Source: DATEOR01 sp035698665
GTDB lineage: Bacteria > Actinomycetota > Thermoleophilia > Gaiellales > Gaiellaceae
Assembly: GCA_035698665.1 (NCBI GenBank)
Contig: DASSBN010000053.1
Span: 1-16,983, forward strand
Length of the DNA stretch: 16,983 bases
Reading direction: 5' to 3'
A program made the position numbers and the translations under genes. Below the pieces are notes generated by a model, which saw only the letters and a list, made by a program, of their open reading frames with translations, made no database searches and was not told where the DNA came from. Of this stretch, positions 7,924 through 14,396 are shown piece after piece (position 1 is the first letter of the stretch; each line of letters starts with the position of its first letter).

Positions 7924-7948
7924 TTGCATTCCTCGTGCCGGAATGCAA
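7924..7948. promoter_or_regulatory. Perfect 9-bp inverted repeat, candidate operator between divergent operons
   Basis: TTGCATTCC (7924-7932) and GGAATGCAA (7940-7948) pair perfectly around 7 bases. It lies in the 96-bp gap between the AhpD-like gene (start 7891, minus) and the coiled-coil gene (start 7988, plus). The placement and AT-rich arms suggest a dimeric repressor or activator site controlling both operons. It does not match LexA, Fur/PerR or Zur boxes known to me. Confidence 0.5.
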
Positions 7949-7987
7949 TAAGTGTCCGCCCTGGGGTCGAGAAAAGGAGAGGTGTCG

Positions 7988-8587
7988 GTGGAACGGTCTG
8001 ACGACGTTGGCTACGAGCCGGAGCGGCAAGGCTCGTCACACGAGGAAGCCGCGGACACCCGTACGGACCATGCCGAGACCGGCTCCCGCGTCGCGGCCGT
8101 CCTGAACGCCGCCGAGGAGGCCGCCGAGACCATTCGCGCCGAGGCGCGGCGGCACGCCGACGAGGTTCTCCGCGAGGCGAAGAGCGACGCGGCGGTGCGC
8201 GTCGAAGAGCTCACCCGCGAGGCGGAGCGCGTGCGCGCCGAGGCCGACGACTACGCGCGCGATATTCGCGTCGCGGTCGACTCCTACGGCACGCAGGCCC
8301 GCCGGGATGCCGAGGAAGAGGCGCGCAAGATCGTCTCCGATGCCGAAGATCACGCCCGCGCGACGCGCGAAGCGGCGCAGGACATGGCCAATCAGATCGA
8401 GGAAGGGGCCCGCCGCCGGCACGAGTCGCTCGTCCGCGAGGCGAAATCTCTCGAGGAGCGCCGGCAGCGCGTGCTGGACGGCCTCCGCGATCTCGCCGCC
8501 CAGCTCCAGGACGCTCTTGTCGAGCCGACGAGCCGGGACTTGGACGAGTCGCTGGCGGACGCGCTCGACACCGAGCGACGCCGCTGA
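7988..8587 (+). CDS. Long coiled-coil protein, DivIVA/ATP-synthase-b-like in composition
   Basis: The 199-residue product has no clear enzyme motif. After a polar N terminus, residues about 36-178 form an almost unbroken Ala/Glu/Arg-rich helix with heptad-like spacing (AAEEAAETIRAEARRHADEV and similar), as in DivIVA C-terminal regions or the ATP synthase b subunit. There is no membrane segment. It may be a cytosolic scaffold or filament-forming protein; no function is assigned. GTG 7988 is chosen because AGGAG at 7975-7979 lies 8 bases upstream; GTG 7952 and 7982 are worse. It heads a tightly coupled operon: its stop overlaps the next gene's start codon in CTGA. The inverted repeat at 7924-7948 lies in its promoter region. 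Confidence 0.75.
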   Translation: MERSDDVGYEPERQGSSHEEAADTRTDHAETGSRVAAVLNAAEEAAETIRAEARRHADEVLREAKSDAAVRVEELTREAERVRAEADDYARDIRVAVDSYGTQARRDAEEEARKIVSDAEDHARATREAAQDMANQIEEGARRRHESLVREAKSLEERRQRVLDGLRDLAAQLQDALVEPTSRDLDESLADALDTERRR

Positions 8588-9066
8588 CCGAGCCGGGCGA
8601 CGAGCTTCGCACACTGCTTCGCGGCTTCCCCACGGGAGTCGCGGTTCTCACGGTCGACGCCGCCGGCGAGCGGCTGGGGCTGACCGTGAGCGCCCTGGTC
8701 TCCCTCTCCCTGGAGCCGCCGCTCGTCGGTGTCTCGATCAGCGGACAGGCGGCCATGCACGAGCTTCTGCGCGAGGCCGGCGGCTTCGCCCTCAGCCTGC
8801 TGGCCGGAGACCAGGAGGCCGTCGCGCAGCATTTCGCGCGCGGTGTGCCGCCCTTCGCCCACTGGCACGGGATCGCGACGCACGAGGGCGCCGAGGGCGC
8901 ACCGCTGATCGACGACGCGCTCGGATGGCTCGAGTGCCGCCTGCAGGACGAGCACGATGCGGGCGACCACACGCTCTTCGTCGGTGAGGTCCTCGCCGCC
9001 GAGCGGGGGCGAGCCGCTCCTCCCCTCGTCTACCTCGGGCAGCGCTACGTCTCGGTGGACGCGTGA
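8584..9066 (+). CDS. Flavin reductase-like FMN-binding protein, CTG start
   Basis: The 160-residue product has the flavin reductase-like split-barrel domain: FPTGVAVLTV at about 15-24, LTVSALVSLSLEPPLVGVSI at about 33-52 (FMN-contacting loop), GGFALSLL and a closing PLVYLGQRY. Such proteins bind FMN or FAD and reduce it with NAD(P)H, often for a partner monooxygenase, or act as small flavoprotein reductases. The domain begins before the first GTG (8686), which would remove the core. No ATG, GTG or TTG lies upstream in frame, so CTG 8584 in the CTGA overlap with the coiled-coil stop is the best start. It is followed by the HAD gene with a GTGA overlap, so all three are probably translated together. 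The partner substrate is unknown. Confidence 0.82.
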   Translation: MTEPGDELRTLLRGFPTGVAVLTVDAAGERLGLTVSALVSLSLEPPLVGVSISGQAAMHELLREAGGFALSLLAGDQEAVAQHFARGVPPFAHWHGIATHEGAEGAPLIDDALGWLECRLQDEHDAGDHTLFVGEVLAAERGRAAPPLVYLGQRYVSVDA

Positions 9067-9713
9067 TCGAAGCCGTCGTCTTCGACCTCGACGGGATCCT
9101 CATCGACTCCGAGCACGTCTGGGACGAGGTGCGGCGAGAGCTCGCGGAGGAGCGCGGAGGAAGGTGGAACGAGAACGCCTCCCGCGACATGATGGGCATG
9201 AGCTCGATCGAGTGGTCGCGCTACATGCGCGACGTCGTCGGGCTCACGGAGGAGCCCGAAGAGATCTCCGCGGAGGTCGTCCGCCGGCTCGAGGAGCGCT
9301 ACCGCCGTCAGCTTCCCCTCATCGCCGGAGCCGAGCAGGCGGTGGAGAGGGTCGCGGAGCGCTGGCCACTCGGGCTCGCATCGTCCTCGAACCGCGAGCT
9401 GATCGACCTCGTCCTCGAGAGCTCGGGCCTCGGCCGTTACTTCGAGGCGAGCGTCTCCTCGGAGGAGGTGCCGCGCGGAAAGCCCGCCCCCGACGTGTTC
9501 CTCGAGGCCGCCGGCCGCCTCGGCACCGAGCCTGCTCGCTGCGCCGCCGTCGAGGACTCCGAGAACGGCATCCTCGCGGCCAAGTCCGCGGGCATGCGGA
9601 CGATCGCGATCCCGAACCCGCAGTACCCGCCGCACGACGAAGCGCTCGCCGCGGCCGACGCCGTCCTCGCGACCATCGAGCACCTGACGCCGGCCGTCGT
9701 CGAGCCCGGCTAG
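9063..9713 (+). CDS. HAD-superfamily phosphatase/phosphoglucomutase-like hydrolase
   Basis: The 216-residue product carries all four HAD motifs: nucleophile D8 and acid D10 in FDLDGILIDSE, the motif II serine in LASSSN (107-109), motif III K140 in RGKPAPDVF, and the acidic pair E164/D165 in AVEDSENG. A helical cap lies between motifs I and II (about 15-85), as in subfamily I enzymes of the beta-phosphoglucomutase/phosphoglycolate phosphatase type. It should hydrolyse or transfer phosphate on a small metabolite using Mg2+. The cap sequence does not let me name the substrate. The start is GTG 9063, overlapping the flavin reductase stop by 4 bp. The gene ends 5 bp from the fabF stop on the other strand, leaving no room for a terminator. 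Confidence 0.9.
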   Translation: MIEAVVFDLDGILIDSEHVWDEVRRELAEERGGRWNENASRDMMGMSSIEWSRYMRDVVGLTEEPEEISAEVVRRLEERYRRQLPLIAGAEQAVERVAERWPLGLASSSNRELIDLVLESSGLGRYFEASVSSEEVPRGKPAPDVFLEAAGRLGTEPARCAAVEDSENGILAAKSAGMRTIAIPNPQYPPHDEALAAADAVLATIEHLTPAVVEPG

Positions 9714-9718
9714 GAGCG

Positions 9719-10951
9719 CTACTCCTCGACGCGGCCGACGAGGACGCAGCCGTTGTGCCCGCCGAGGCCCATGGCGTTCGAGAGCGCGACGCGGACGTCG
9801 GCCTTCCGCGCCTCGTTCGGTACGTAGTCGAGGTCGAGCTCGGGGTCGGGATTCTCGTAGTTGATCGTCGGCGGGATGACGCCGTGGTGCACCGCGAGCG
9901 CGCACATGATCGCCTCGATCGCGCCCGCCGCGCCGAAGGTGTGGCCCATGACGGACTTCGTCGAGGACACCGCGAGCTCGTAGGCGTGGTCGCCGAAGAC
10001 CTCCTTGATCGCTTTCGTCTCGGCGAGGTCACCGAGCGGCGTCGAAGTCCCGTGCGCGTTGATGTAGTCGACCTCGTCGGGCTGGAGCCCGGCGCGCTCG
10101 AGAGCGTTCCGCATCATCTCGACCACGCCCACCGATTCGGGGTCGGGCGCTGCCATGTGGTACGCGTCGTTGGAGGCGCCGTACGAGAGCACCTCGGCGT
10201 AGACGCGCGCGCCGCGCTTTCGCGCAGTCTCGAGGTCTTCGAGCATCACGACACCGGCCCCCTCGGCCATCACGAAGCCCTCCCGCTTGGCGTCGAACGG
10301 CCGCGACGCCTTGGTGGGATCGCCGTTCCCCTGCGCGAGGCCGCGCATGTTCGAGAAGCCGGCGAGGATGAGCGGATGGATGCAGCTCTCGGTGCCGCCC
10401 GCGAGCACCGCGTCCGCGTGGCCGTTCTGGATGAGCTCCGACGCCTCTCCGATTGCGTGCGAGCCGGTCGCGCAGGCCGAGACCACCGCGTAGTTGGGGC
10501 CGCGGATGCCGAGCTCGATCGCGATCTGGCCGCTCGGCGAATCGACGAGGATGTTGGGGAGGAAGTTCGGCGAGACGCGGTCGGGGCCGCGGTCGCGCAG
10601 GATGTCGTGCTGCCGCATCAGCTCGTTGAAGCCGCCGATGCAGCAGCCGACGACGATGCCCACGCGCTCCGGGTTGTAGCCGTTCACGCCCGCGTCTTCG
10701 AGCGCCTCCTTCGCCGCGCCGAGGGCAAAGAGCACGTTGCGGTCGAGCCGCTTCACCTCTTTTGGATGCGCGAGCCCCGACGTGTCGAAGTCCTTGACCT
10801 CGCCGGCGATCTTCACCTCGAAGCCGTCGGTGGCGAATGCCTGGATATTGTCGACGCCGCTTCGTCCCGCGACGGCGGCTTCCCACGTCGAGGGCGCGTC
10901 GTTCCCCAAAGGCGAGACGACGCCGATCCCGGTGATGGCAACTCTCTTCAT
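9719..10951 (-). CDS. fabF: 3-oxoacyl-[acyl-carrier-protein] synthase II
   Basis: The 410-residue product is a type II fatty-acid condensing enzyme that joins malonyl-ACP to an acyl-ACP chain in the cytosol. The active-site Cys is C160 in VSACATG, with catalytic histidines H300 in NAHGTSTPLGD and H337 in SVMGHTFGAAGA, and the conserved K332. Length is standard for FabF. ATG 10951 gives the family N terminus MKRVAITGIGVVSPLG; the 22 extra in-frame codons upstream, to 11017, run through the divergent ligase start and are not coding. A GAGG lies very close to the start. No other fatty-acid synthesis gene is adjacent, so it is outside the usual fab cluster, or is one of several copies. Confidence 0.95.
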   Translation of the reverse strand: MKRVAITGIGVVSPLGNDAPSTWEAAVAGRSGVDNIQAFATDGFEVKIAGEVKDFDTSGLAHPKEVKRLDRNVLFALGAAKEALEDAGVNGYNPERVGIVVGCCIGGFNELMRQHDILRDRGPDRVSPNFLPNILVDSPSGQIAIELGIRGPNYAVVSACATGSHAIGEASELIQNGHADAVLAGGTESCIHPLILAGFSNMRGLAQGNGDPTKASRPFDAKREGFVMAEGAGVVMLEDLETARKRGARVYAEVLSYGASNDAYHMAAPDPESVGVVEMMRNALERAGLQPDEVDYINAHGTSTPLGDLAETKAIKEVFGDHAYELAVSSTKSVMGHTFGAAGAIEAIMCALAVHHGVIPPTINYENPDPELDLDYVPNEARKADVRVALSNAMGLGGHNGCVLVGRVEE

Positions 10952-10976
10952 GTCCTCGATAGCGTTAGACGGCGCA

Positions 10977-12041
10977 ATGGCTATAACGGTTTCGCCCAAG
11001 GTTCCGTTTCCCCCCATGGAGGCCGAGCTAGTCGACGAACTGCCCGAGCCGGACGGCTGGCAGTACGAGCCGAAGTGGGACGGTTTCCGCGGGATCCTCG
11101 AGAACGTGACGGGCGAGCTGCATCTCTGGAGCCGTAACGGCCGGCCCCTCCTCCGCTATTTCCCGGAGCTCGAGGCGCTCGGCAAGAAGCTGCGACCGAA
11201 CTCGGCGGTCGACGGCGAGATCGTCATCGAGCGCGACGGGGCGCTCGACTTCGACGCGCTCCAGATGCGCCTCCACCCCGCCGAGAGTCGCGTGCAGAAG
11301 CTTTCGGCCGAGATGCCGGCCGACTTCGTCGCCTTCGACCTCCTCCTGTGGAACGGCGAGGCGATCCACGAGCTCCCCCTCGAGAAGCGCCGCCAAAGGG
11401 TCGAGAAGCTGCCGTTCTCGGTCTCGCCGGCGACCAGCGACCGGAAGGTTGCCGAGGGCTGGCTCGACCGGCTCGAGGTGGCCGGCTTCGACGGCGTGGT
11501 CGCAAAGCGCAAGGCCCTGCCCTACCTCCCCGGCTCGCGAGAGGGCGTCGTCAAGGTGAAGGGTGAGAAGACCGCCGACTGTGTCGTCTTCGGCGTGACC
11601 TGGAGCGAGAAGGGCTCCGGCATCGCGAGCATCATGCTCGGCCTCTACGAGGGCGAGAAGCTCTGGCCGGTCGGGACCGCCTCGGCGGCGGGCAAGCGGC
11701 GAGAGGAGATCCTCGAGCGCGTACAGCCTCTCCTCGGGCCCAAGCCCGAACGCAAGCCGCGCGGCGAGCCGAGCCGCTGGCGACCCAAGGTCACCGGCGA
11801 GTGGAGCCCCGTGCCGCCGGAGCTCGTCGTCGAGGTTCGCTACGACAAGTGGCAGAAGGCCCGCTTCCGCCACGGAACCCGCTTCCTCCGCTTCCGCCCT
11901 GACAAGGATCCGGCGCAGTGCACGGTCGCCCAGGTGAAGCCGAAGCCGAAAAAGGGCGACCCTACGGTGCCGGGGCTTCTAGCCCGAGCTTCTCGAAGCG
12001 CGAAGCGAGGCCGACCTTCCGCCGCCACATCCCGGCGGTGA
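10977..12041 (+). CDS. ATP-dependent DNA ligase (LigD ligase-domain type)
   Basis: The 354-residue product is an ATP-dependent ligase similar to the ligase part of LigD/LigC. The adenylated lysine is K33 in EPKWDGFR (motif I KxDGxR). Later come FVAFDLL, GFDGVVAKRK (motif IV region), VKVKGEKTADCVVFGV (motif V with two lysines) and an OB-fold C-terminal part ending in VEVRYDKWQ and FRHGTRFLRFRPDKDP. It seals DNA nicks or double-strand ends, probably in non-homologous end joining or repair. ATG 10977 keeps the FPPM segment typical of the family start; ATG 11017 with TATAAC at 10982-10987 upstream is an alternative. The last 80 bp overlap the convergent polymerase gene and encode a basic tail. 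No Ku gene is in the window. Confidence 0.9.
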   Translation: MAITVSPKVPFPPMEAELVDELPEPDGWQYEPKWDGFRGILENVTGELHLWSRNGRPLLRYFPELEALGKKLRPNSAVDGEIVIERDGALDFDALQMRLHPAESRVQKLSAEMPADFVAFDLLLWNGEAIHELPLEKRRQRVEKLPFSVSPATSDRKVAEGWLDRLEVAGFDGVVAKRKALPYLPGSREGVVKVKGEKTADCVVFGVTWSEKGSGIASIMLGLYEGEKLWPVGTASAAGKRREEILERVQPLLGPKPERKPRGEPSRWRPKVTGEWSPVPPELVVEVRYDKWQKARFRHGTRFLRFRPDKDPAQCTVAQVKPKPKKGDPTVPGLLARASRSAKRGRPSAATSRR

Positions 12042-12870
12042 GGTCGCCCACCTTCTTGACCCGCGCCGGCATCGTCCGCAGCGTGAACTCCTCCGGCTCG
12101 ACCTTCGGCATCTCGGTCCAGGAAAGCGGCGTCGAGCAGCGTGCGTCCGGCACCGGCCGGATCGAGTAGGCCGAGGCGATCGTCCGGTCGCGGGAGTTCT
12201 GGCCGTAGTCGACGAAGACGCCGCGCCGGTCGGCCACCTTCCACGTGGTCGTCGCCACGTCCTGGTCGCCGATGCGCCGTTCGACCTCCTGGGCCAGCGC
12301 CTTCGCGAAGCGGCGCACCTCGGGGAAACGAAGCTCGGGCCGGATCGGACAGAGGATGTGCAGCCCGGTCGCGCCGGAGGTCTTGGGATAGCTCGGCAGC
12401 TCGAGCTCATCCAGCAGCCGCTTCACGACCATCGCGATCTCGCGCACGTGCGACCACGGGTTGCCCGCGCTCGGGTCGAGATCGATGAGCATGTAGTCGG
12501 GCCGCTCGACGTCGCCCACGCGGCAGTGCCAGGTGTGCATGTCGATGCAGCCGAGGTTCGCGATCCACGCGAGCCCGGCCGCGTCCGTCACGACGGGGAA
12601 GTCCGCTGTTCGCCCGCTACCGGGGAAGAGGATGTGCACGGTCTCGAGCCAATCCGGATGCGGGTTCGGGACGCGCTTCTGGTAGAAGAACTCGCCGTCG
12701 ACGCCGTGCGGGTAGCGGAGCATCTGCATCGGCCGGCGCGAGACGTGCGGGAGCAGGTAGTCGGCCAGCTCGACGTAGTGGCGGATGAGGTCGCCCTTCG
12801 TCAGGCCGCTCGCAGGAAAGAAGACCTTGTCGAGGTTCGTGACCTGGACGTCGTGGCGGCCGACGCGCAT
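11962..12870 (-). CDS. LigD-type polymerase/primase domain protein
   Basis: The 302-residue product is a stand-alone LigD polymerase (archaeo-eukaryotic primase fold). Metal-binding D130 and D132 lie in LIDLDPS, the nucleotide-binding SGATGLHI spans 165-172, and the third acidic residue is D221 in DYGQN. These proteins fill gaps at DNA ends, with a preference for ribonucleotides, during Ku/LigD end joining. The start is ATG 12870. In mycobacteria polymerase, nuclease and ligase are one protein; here polymerase and ligase are separate convergent genes, and no phosphoesterase domain is seen. The 3' end overlaps the ligase gene by 80 bp on the opposite strand, so the two cannot be one operon; paired antisense transcripts are possible. 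Confidence 0.93.
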   Translation of the reverse strand: MRVGRHDVQVTNLDKVFFPASGLTKGDLIRHYVELADYLLPHVSRRPMQMLRYPHGVDGEFFYQKRVPNPHPDWLETVHILFPGSGRTADFPVVTDAAGLAWIANLGCIDMHTWHCRVGDVERPDYMLIDLDPSAGNPWSHVREIAMVVKRLLDELELPSYPKTSGATGLHILCPIRPELRFPEVRRFAKALAQEVERRIGDQDVATTTWKVADRRGVFVDYGQNSRDRTIASAYSIRPVPDARCSTPLSWTEMPKVEPEEFTLRTMPARVKKVGDLTAGMWRRKVGLASRFEKLGLEAPAP

Positions 12871-13070
12871 GGCGCGGAGGCTACCGGCGCAGAAATCACC
12901 CTTCGAGGGGACGGCACACGGAAGCCGCGAGCGCGATCATGGGTCTGCCGGCTCCCCTCACATATCCGGCGTCTGGCGAAGGCCCGTTTCGGAATGCGGC
13001 TCCATACAACCGTCCGAGGCGGGTCTCGTCGTTTGGGGAGCCGATCCGCGTTGTTACCATTGCCCGGCAC
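12871..13070. other. 200-bp intergenic region before tRNA-Ser(GCU)
   Basis: No gene or convincing repeat was found. The polymerase gene promoter (minus) and the tRNA promoter (plus) must lie here. TACCAT at 13055-13060, 10 bp before the tRNA, is a fair -10 hexamer, with a weak TTGGGG at 13033-13038 as -35. Confidence 0.4.
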
Positions 13071-13161
13071 GGAGAAGTGGCCGAGTGGACGAAGGCGGCG
13101 CCCTGCTAAGGCGTTAAGGGGGTAATCACCTCCTTCGAGGGTTCGAATCCCTCCTTCTCCG
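13071..13161 (+). tRNA. tRNA-Ser, anticodon GCU
   Basis: The 91-nt gene has a perfect 7-bp acceptor stem (GGAGAAG with CTTCTCC), discriminator G at 13161, a long variable arm typical of tRNA-Ser, and a T-arm GAGGGTTCGAATCCCTC. The anticodon loop CTGCTAA gives anticodon GCT at 13105-13107, reading AGC/AGU serine codons. CCA is not encoded. It lies 36 bp before the cupin gene. Confidence 0.96.
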
Positions 13162-13196
13162 CTCTCGACTCCCCCGACATCCGACGGAGACCCGCG

Positions 13197-13541
13197 ATGA
13201 GCGAAACGACGAGCGGCGCATCGATATCTCGTTGGGACGCCGAGCACTGGGAGCACGACGAGGAAACGGGCGGGCTCGTCCATCTCCTCCGCGCCGACGA
13301 TGCGGTGCAGGCGGGGCTCTGGAAGCCCGGGGAGACCGCGGGCAGGGAGATCGAGCTCGAGCTCGTCGCGCACGAGACCATCCTCGTCCTGGCCGGCACC
13401 GGGACGCTCCGGGTCGACGGCGGCCCGGTGATCGAGCTGGCCGCTGGCGACATGGTCTCGATGCCCAAGGGCACGCGGACGACCTGGATCGTGGACGCCG
13501 ACTTCAAGGAGTTCTGGGTCTACAGCGACCCGGACGCCTAA
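13197..13541 (+). CDS. Small cupin-domain protein (DUF861/EutQ-like)
   Basis: The 114-residue product is a single cupin barrel. The core reads from LWKPGETAGREIELELVAHE (42-60), with the hairpin GTGTLRVDGG (67-76), to the second motif AAGDMVSMPKGTRTTW (82-97). The usual pair of metal histidines in cupin motif 1 is mostly absent, as in the DUF861/EutQ group, so metal binding is uncertain. The EFWVYSD ending is common in this group. Function is unknown; such proteins often bind small carboxylates or polyamine-like ligands. ATG 13197 has GGAGA about 6 bases upstream. It lies between two tRNA-Ser genes, which may simply reflect insertion of a small gene or readthrough transcription from the first tRNA. 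Confidence 0.8.
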   Translation: MSETTSGASISRWDAEHWEHDEETGGLVHLLRADDAVQAGLWKPGETAGREIELELVAHETILVLAGTGTLRVDGGPVIELAAGDMVSMPKGTRTTWIVDADFKEFWVYSDPDA

Positions 13542-13569
13542 ACGGCCGCCGCTACACTTTCCCCGCGCC

Positions 13570-13658
13570 GGAGGGGTGGCAGAGCGGACGAATGCGGCGG
13601 TCTCGAAAACCGTTATCCGTCGTTAGGCGGATCGAGGGTTCGAATCCCTCCCCCTCCG
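13570..13658 (+). tRNA. tRNA-Ser, anticodon CGA
   Basis: The 89-nt gene has a 7-bp acceptor stem (GGAGGGG with CCCCTCC), discriminator G at 13658, a long variable arm and the same T-arm as the upstream tRNA-Ser. The anticodon loop CTCGAAA gives CGA at 13604-13606, reading UCG. CCA is not encoded. TACACT at 13553-13558, 11 bp upstream, is a likely -10 hexamer. Confidence 0.96.
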
Positions 13659-13701
13659 CTCCAAAGCGCGGCGCCGTATCCGGAAACGCGGGGCGCGTGC
13701 G

Positions 13702-13890
13702 CTAGTTCCGTCGGATCACTCCGAGCAGCTTCCAGTCGTTCAGGCAGCGCTTTCGCAGAGCAGCCGTCTCGGAACGAATCCTCGCAGTCTCCACGCGCAG
13801 GCCTTGCGCCCGGCCATGAACGCGTCGCGCCGTTACGCGCGCCTCGATTGCCATTCGGACGAGCGAGTCCTCCTGGGAACGCTTTCCCAT
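13702..13890 (-). CDS. Small basic helical hypothetical protein
   Basis: A possible 62-residue protein starts at ATG 13890 (a GTG at 13947 would add 19 basic residues). It has a long helical stretch, VRMAIEARVTARRVHGRAQG to about residue 50, followed by CLNDWKLLGVIRRN. It resembles no named family known to me. Codon use is less GC-biased at third positions than in neighbours (GTA, CGT, ACT, GCT appear), which may mean recent acquisition or a non-coding frame. No Shine-Dalgarno is visible at either start. It converges on the 3' end of tRNA-Ser(CGA), a common place for inserted DNA. It may not be a gene. Confidence 0.4.
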   Translation of the reverse strand: MGKRSQEDSLVRMAIEARVTARRVHGRAQGLRVETARIRSETAALRKRCLNDWKLLGVIRRN

Positions 13891-13946
13891 CGGGCGTCGA
13901 GTACCCGGGAGGCGCGGCCTGTAACGCCGACGCGAGAATGGGCGCA

Positions 13947-13990
13947 CCCCTGATCCCCCGTCGCGCTAGCGAGGCGGAGAATCAGAGGGG
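13947..13990. other. Imperfect inverted repeat, possible RNA hairpin
   Basis: CCCCTGAT (13947-13954) pairs with ATCAGAGGGG (13981-13990) with a small bulge, and TCGC (13961-13964) pairs with GCGA (13969-13972) at the tip around GCTA. It directly precedes a second, larger foldable segment. It could be a terminator for one strand or part of a leader RNA; no T-tract is seen. Confidence 0.4.
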
Positions 13991-13995
13991 AGAGG

Positions 13996-14072
13996 GAGCC
14001 GGGCGTGACCAGAACCTACCTCTGCGGCCTGGGTAGTCCCTGGTGGACGCCTGTGCGCGTTCAGCCCGGCTC
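13996..14072 (+). ncRNA. Candidate structured RNA with three-way junction upstream of the gene at 14146
   Basis: An outer 9-bp stem (GAGCCGGGC 13996-14004 with GCCCGGCTC 14064-14072) closes a junction with two arms. Arm 1: ACCAG 14008-14012 with CTGGT 14040-14044, a 3x3 internal loop, then CTACC 14016-14020 with GGTAG 14032-14036 and a loop of about 11 bases. Arm 2: ACGC 14047-14050 with GCGT 14057-14060. All pairs are Watson-Crick by eye. It may be a leader element or small RNA; the strand is not certain, and I recognise no known family. Confidence 0.35.
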
Positions 14073-14133
14073 GAGTCACTCTTCGGCACGTCCACGACAT
14101 TTGCCTTAGCTCGTTCGAGGGATGCCGTCGTGC

Positions 14134-14139
14134 GATGAT
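14134..14139 (+). promoter_or_regulatory. Possible -10 of a leaderless gene at 14146
   Basis: GATGAT lies 6 bp before the GTG at 14146, the right distance for a transcript starting at the start codon. The ten-base context GATGATCGGC recurs at 14361-14370 before the next gene, which has its own Shine-Dalgarno. No good -35 is seen. Confidence 0.3.
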
Positions 14140-14145
14140 CGGCTG

Positions 14146-14331
14146 GTGAAGAAATTCACGGTCACCATCGAGGGCTTGAACTGGAAGGACATCCAGGAGC
14201 TCGAGCTCCTCGACCTGCCGAAAGAAGGCGAGACCGTCGAGACCCGATATGGGACCTGCATCGTCACCGAGGCCGAGCTCCACCCGGACAGCGGCGAGCG
14301 CGCCGGCAAGATCGTCTGCCGCCTGCCCTGA
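14146..14331 (+). CDS. Small conserved-looking hypothetical protein
   Basis: The 61-residue product is not recognised. It starts MKKFTVTIEGLNWKDIQELE and has alternating strand-like and helix-like parts, with Cys in YGTCIVTEAE and near the C terminus (KIVCRLP). It has no signal peptide or membrane segment, so it is probably a small cytosolic protein. GTG 14146 is preferred over ATG 14122 because the sequence before it (PSCDDRL) looks non-coding and a -10-like GATGAT lies just upstream, suggesting a leaderless message. Codon use is GC3-rich like its neighbours, which supports a real gene. The structured segment at 13996-14072 lies upstream, and the DUF4234 gene follows after 65 bp. Confidence 0.6.
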   Translation: MKKFTVTIEGLNWKDIQELELLDLPKEGETVETRYGTCIVTEAELHPDSGERAGKIVCRLP

Positions 14332-14396
14332 CGCCCCTCGCCTCCCTCCGCCGAGGGTGAGATGATCGGCGGGCCAACCCTTCGAGGAGGAGCACC

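Noticed and set aside
7646..8029. A long N-terminal start at 8029 for the AhpD-like gene
   Set aside because: It would run through the inverted repeat and the Shine-Dalgarno of the divergent coiled-coil gene. GTG 7891 fits the family start.
8957..11137. A 726-codon plus-strand open frame over the HAD and fabF genes
   Set aside because: It runs out of frame with the HAD gene and antisense to fabF, both with full catalytic motifs. Its composition is that of a GC-rich shadow frame.
13071..13658. One of the long-variable-arm tRNAs being tRNA-Sec, given the nearby TGA gene
   Set aside because: The anticodons are GCU and CGA, not UCA, and both have 7-bp acceptor stems typical of tRNA-Ser.
13996..14072. 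Resemblance of GTGAC and CCTGGG segments to the ZTP (pfl) riboswitch
   Set aside because: Only short pieces match, their order and pairing do not give the known ZTP fold, and the downstream gene is not a purine or folate gene.
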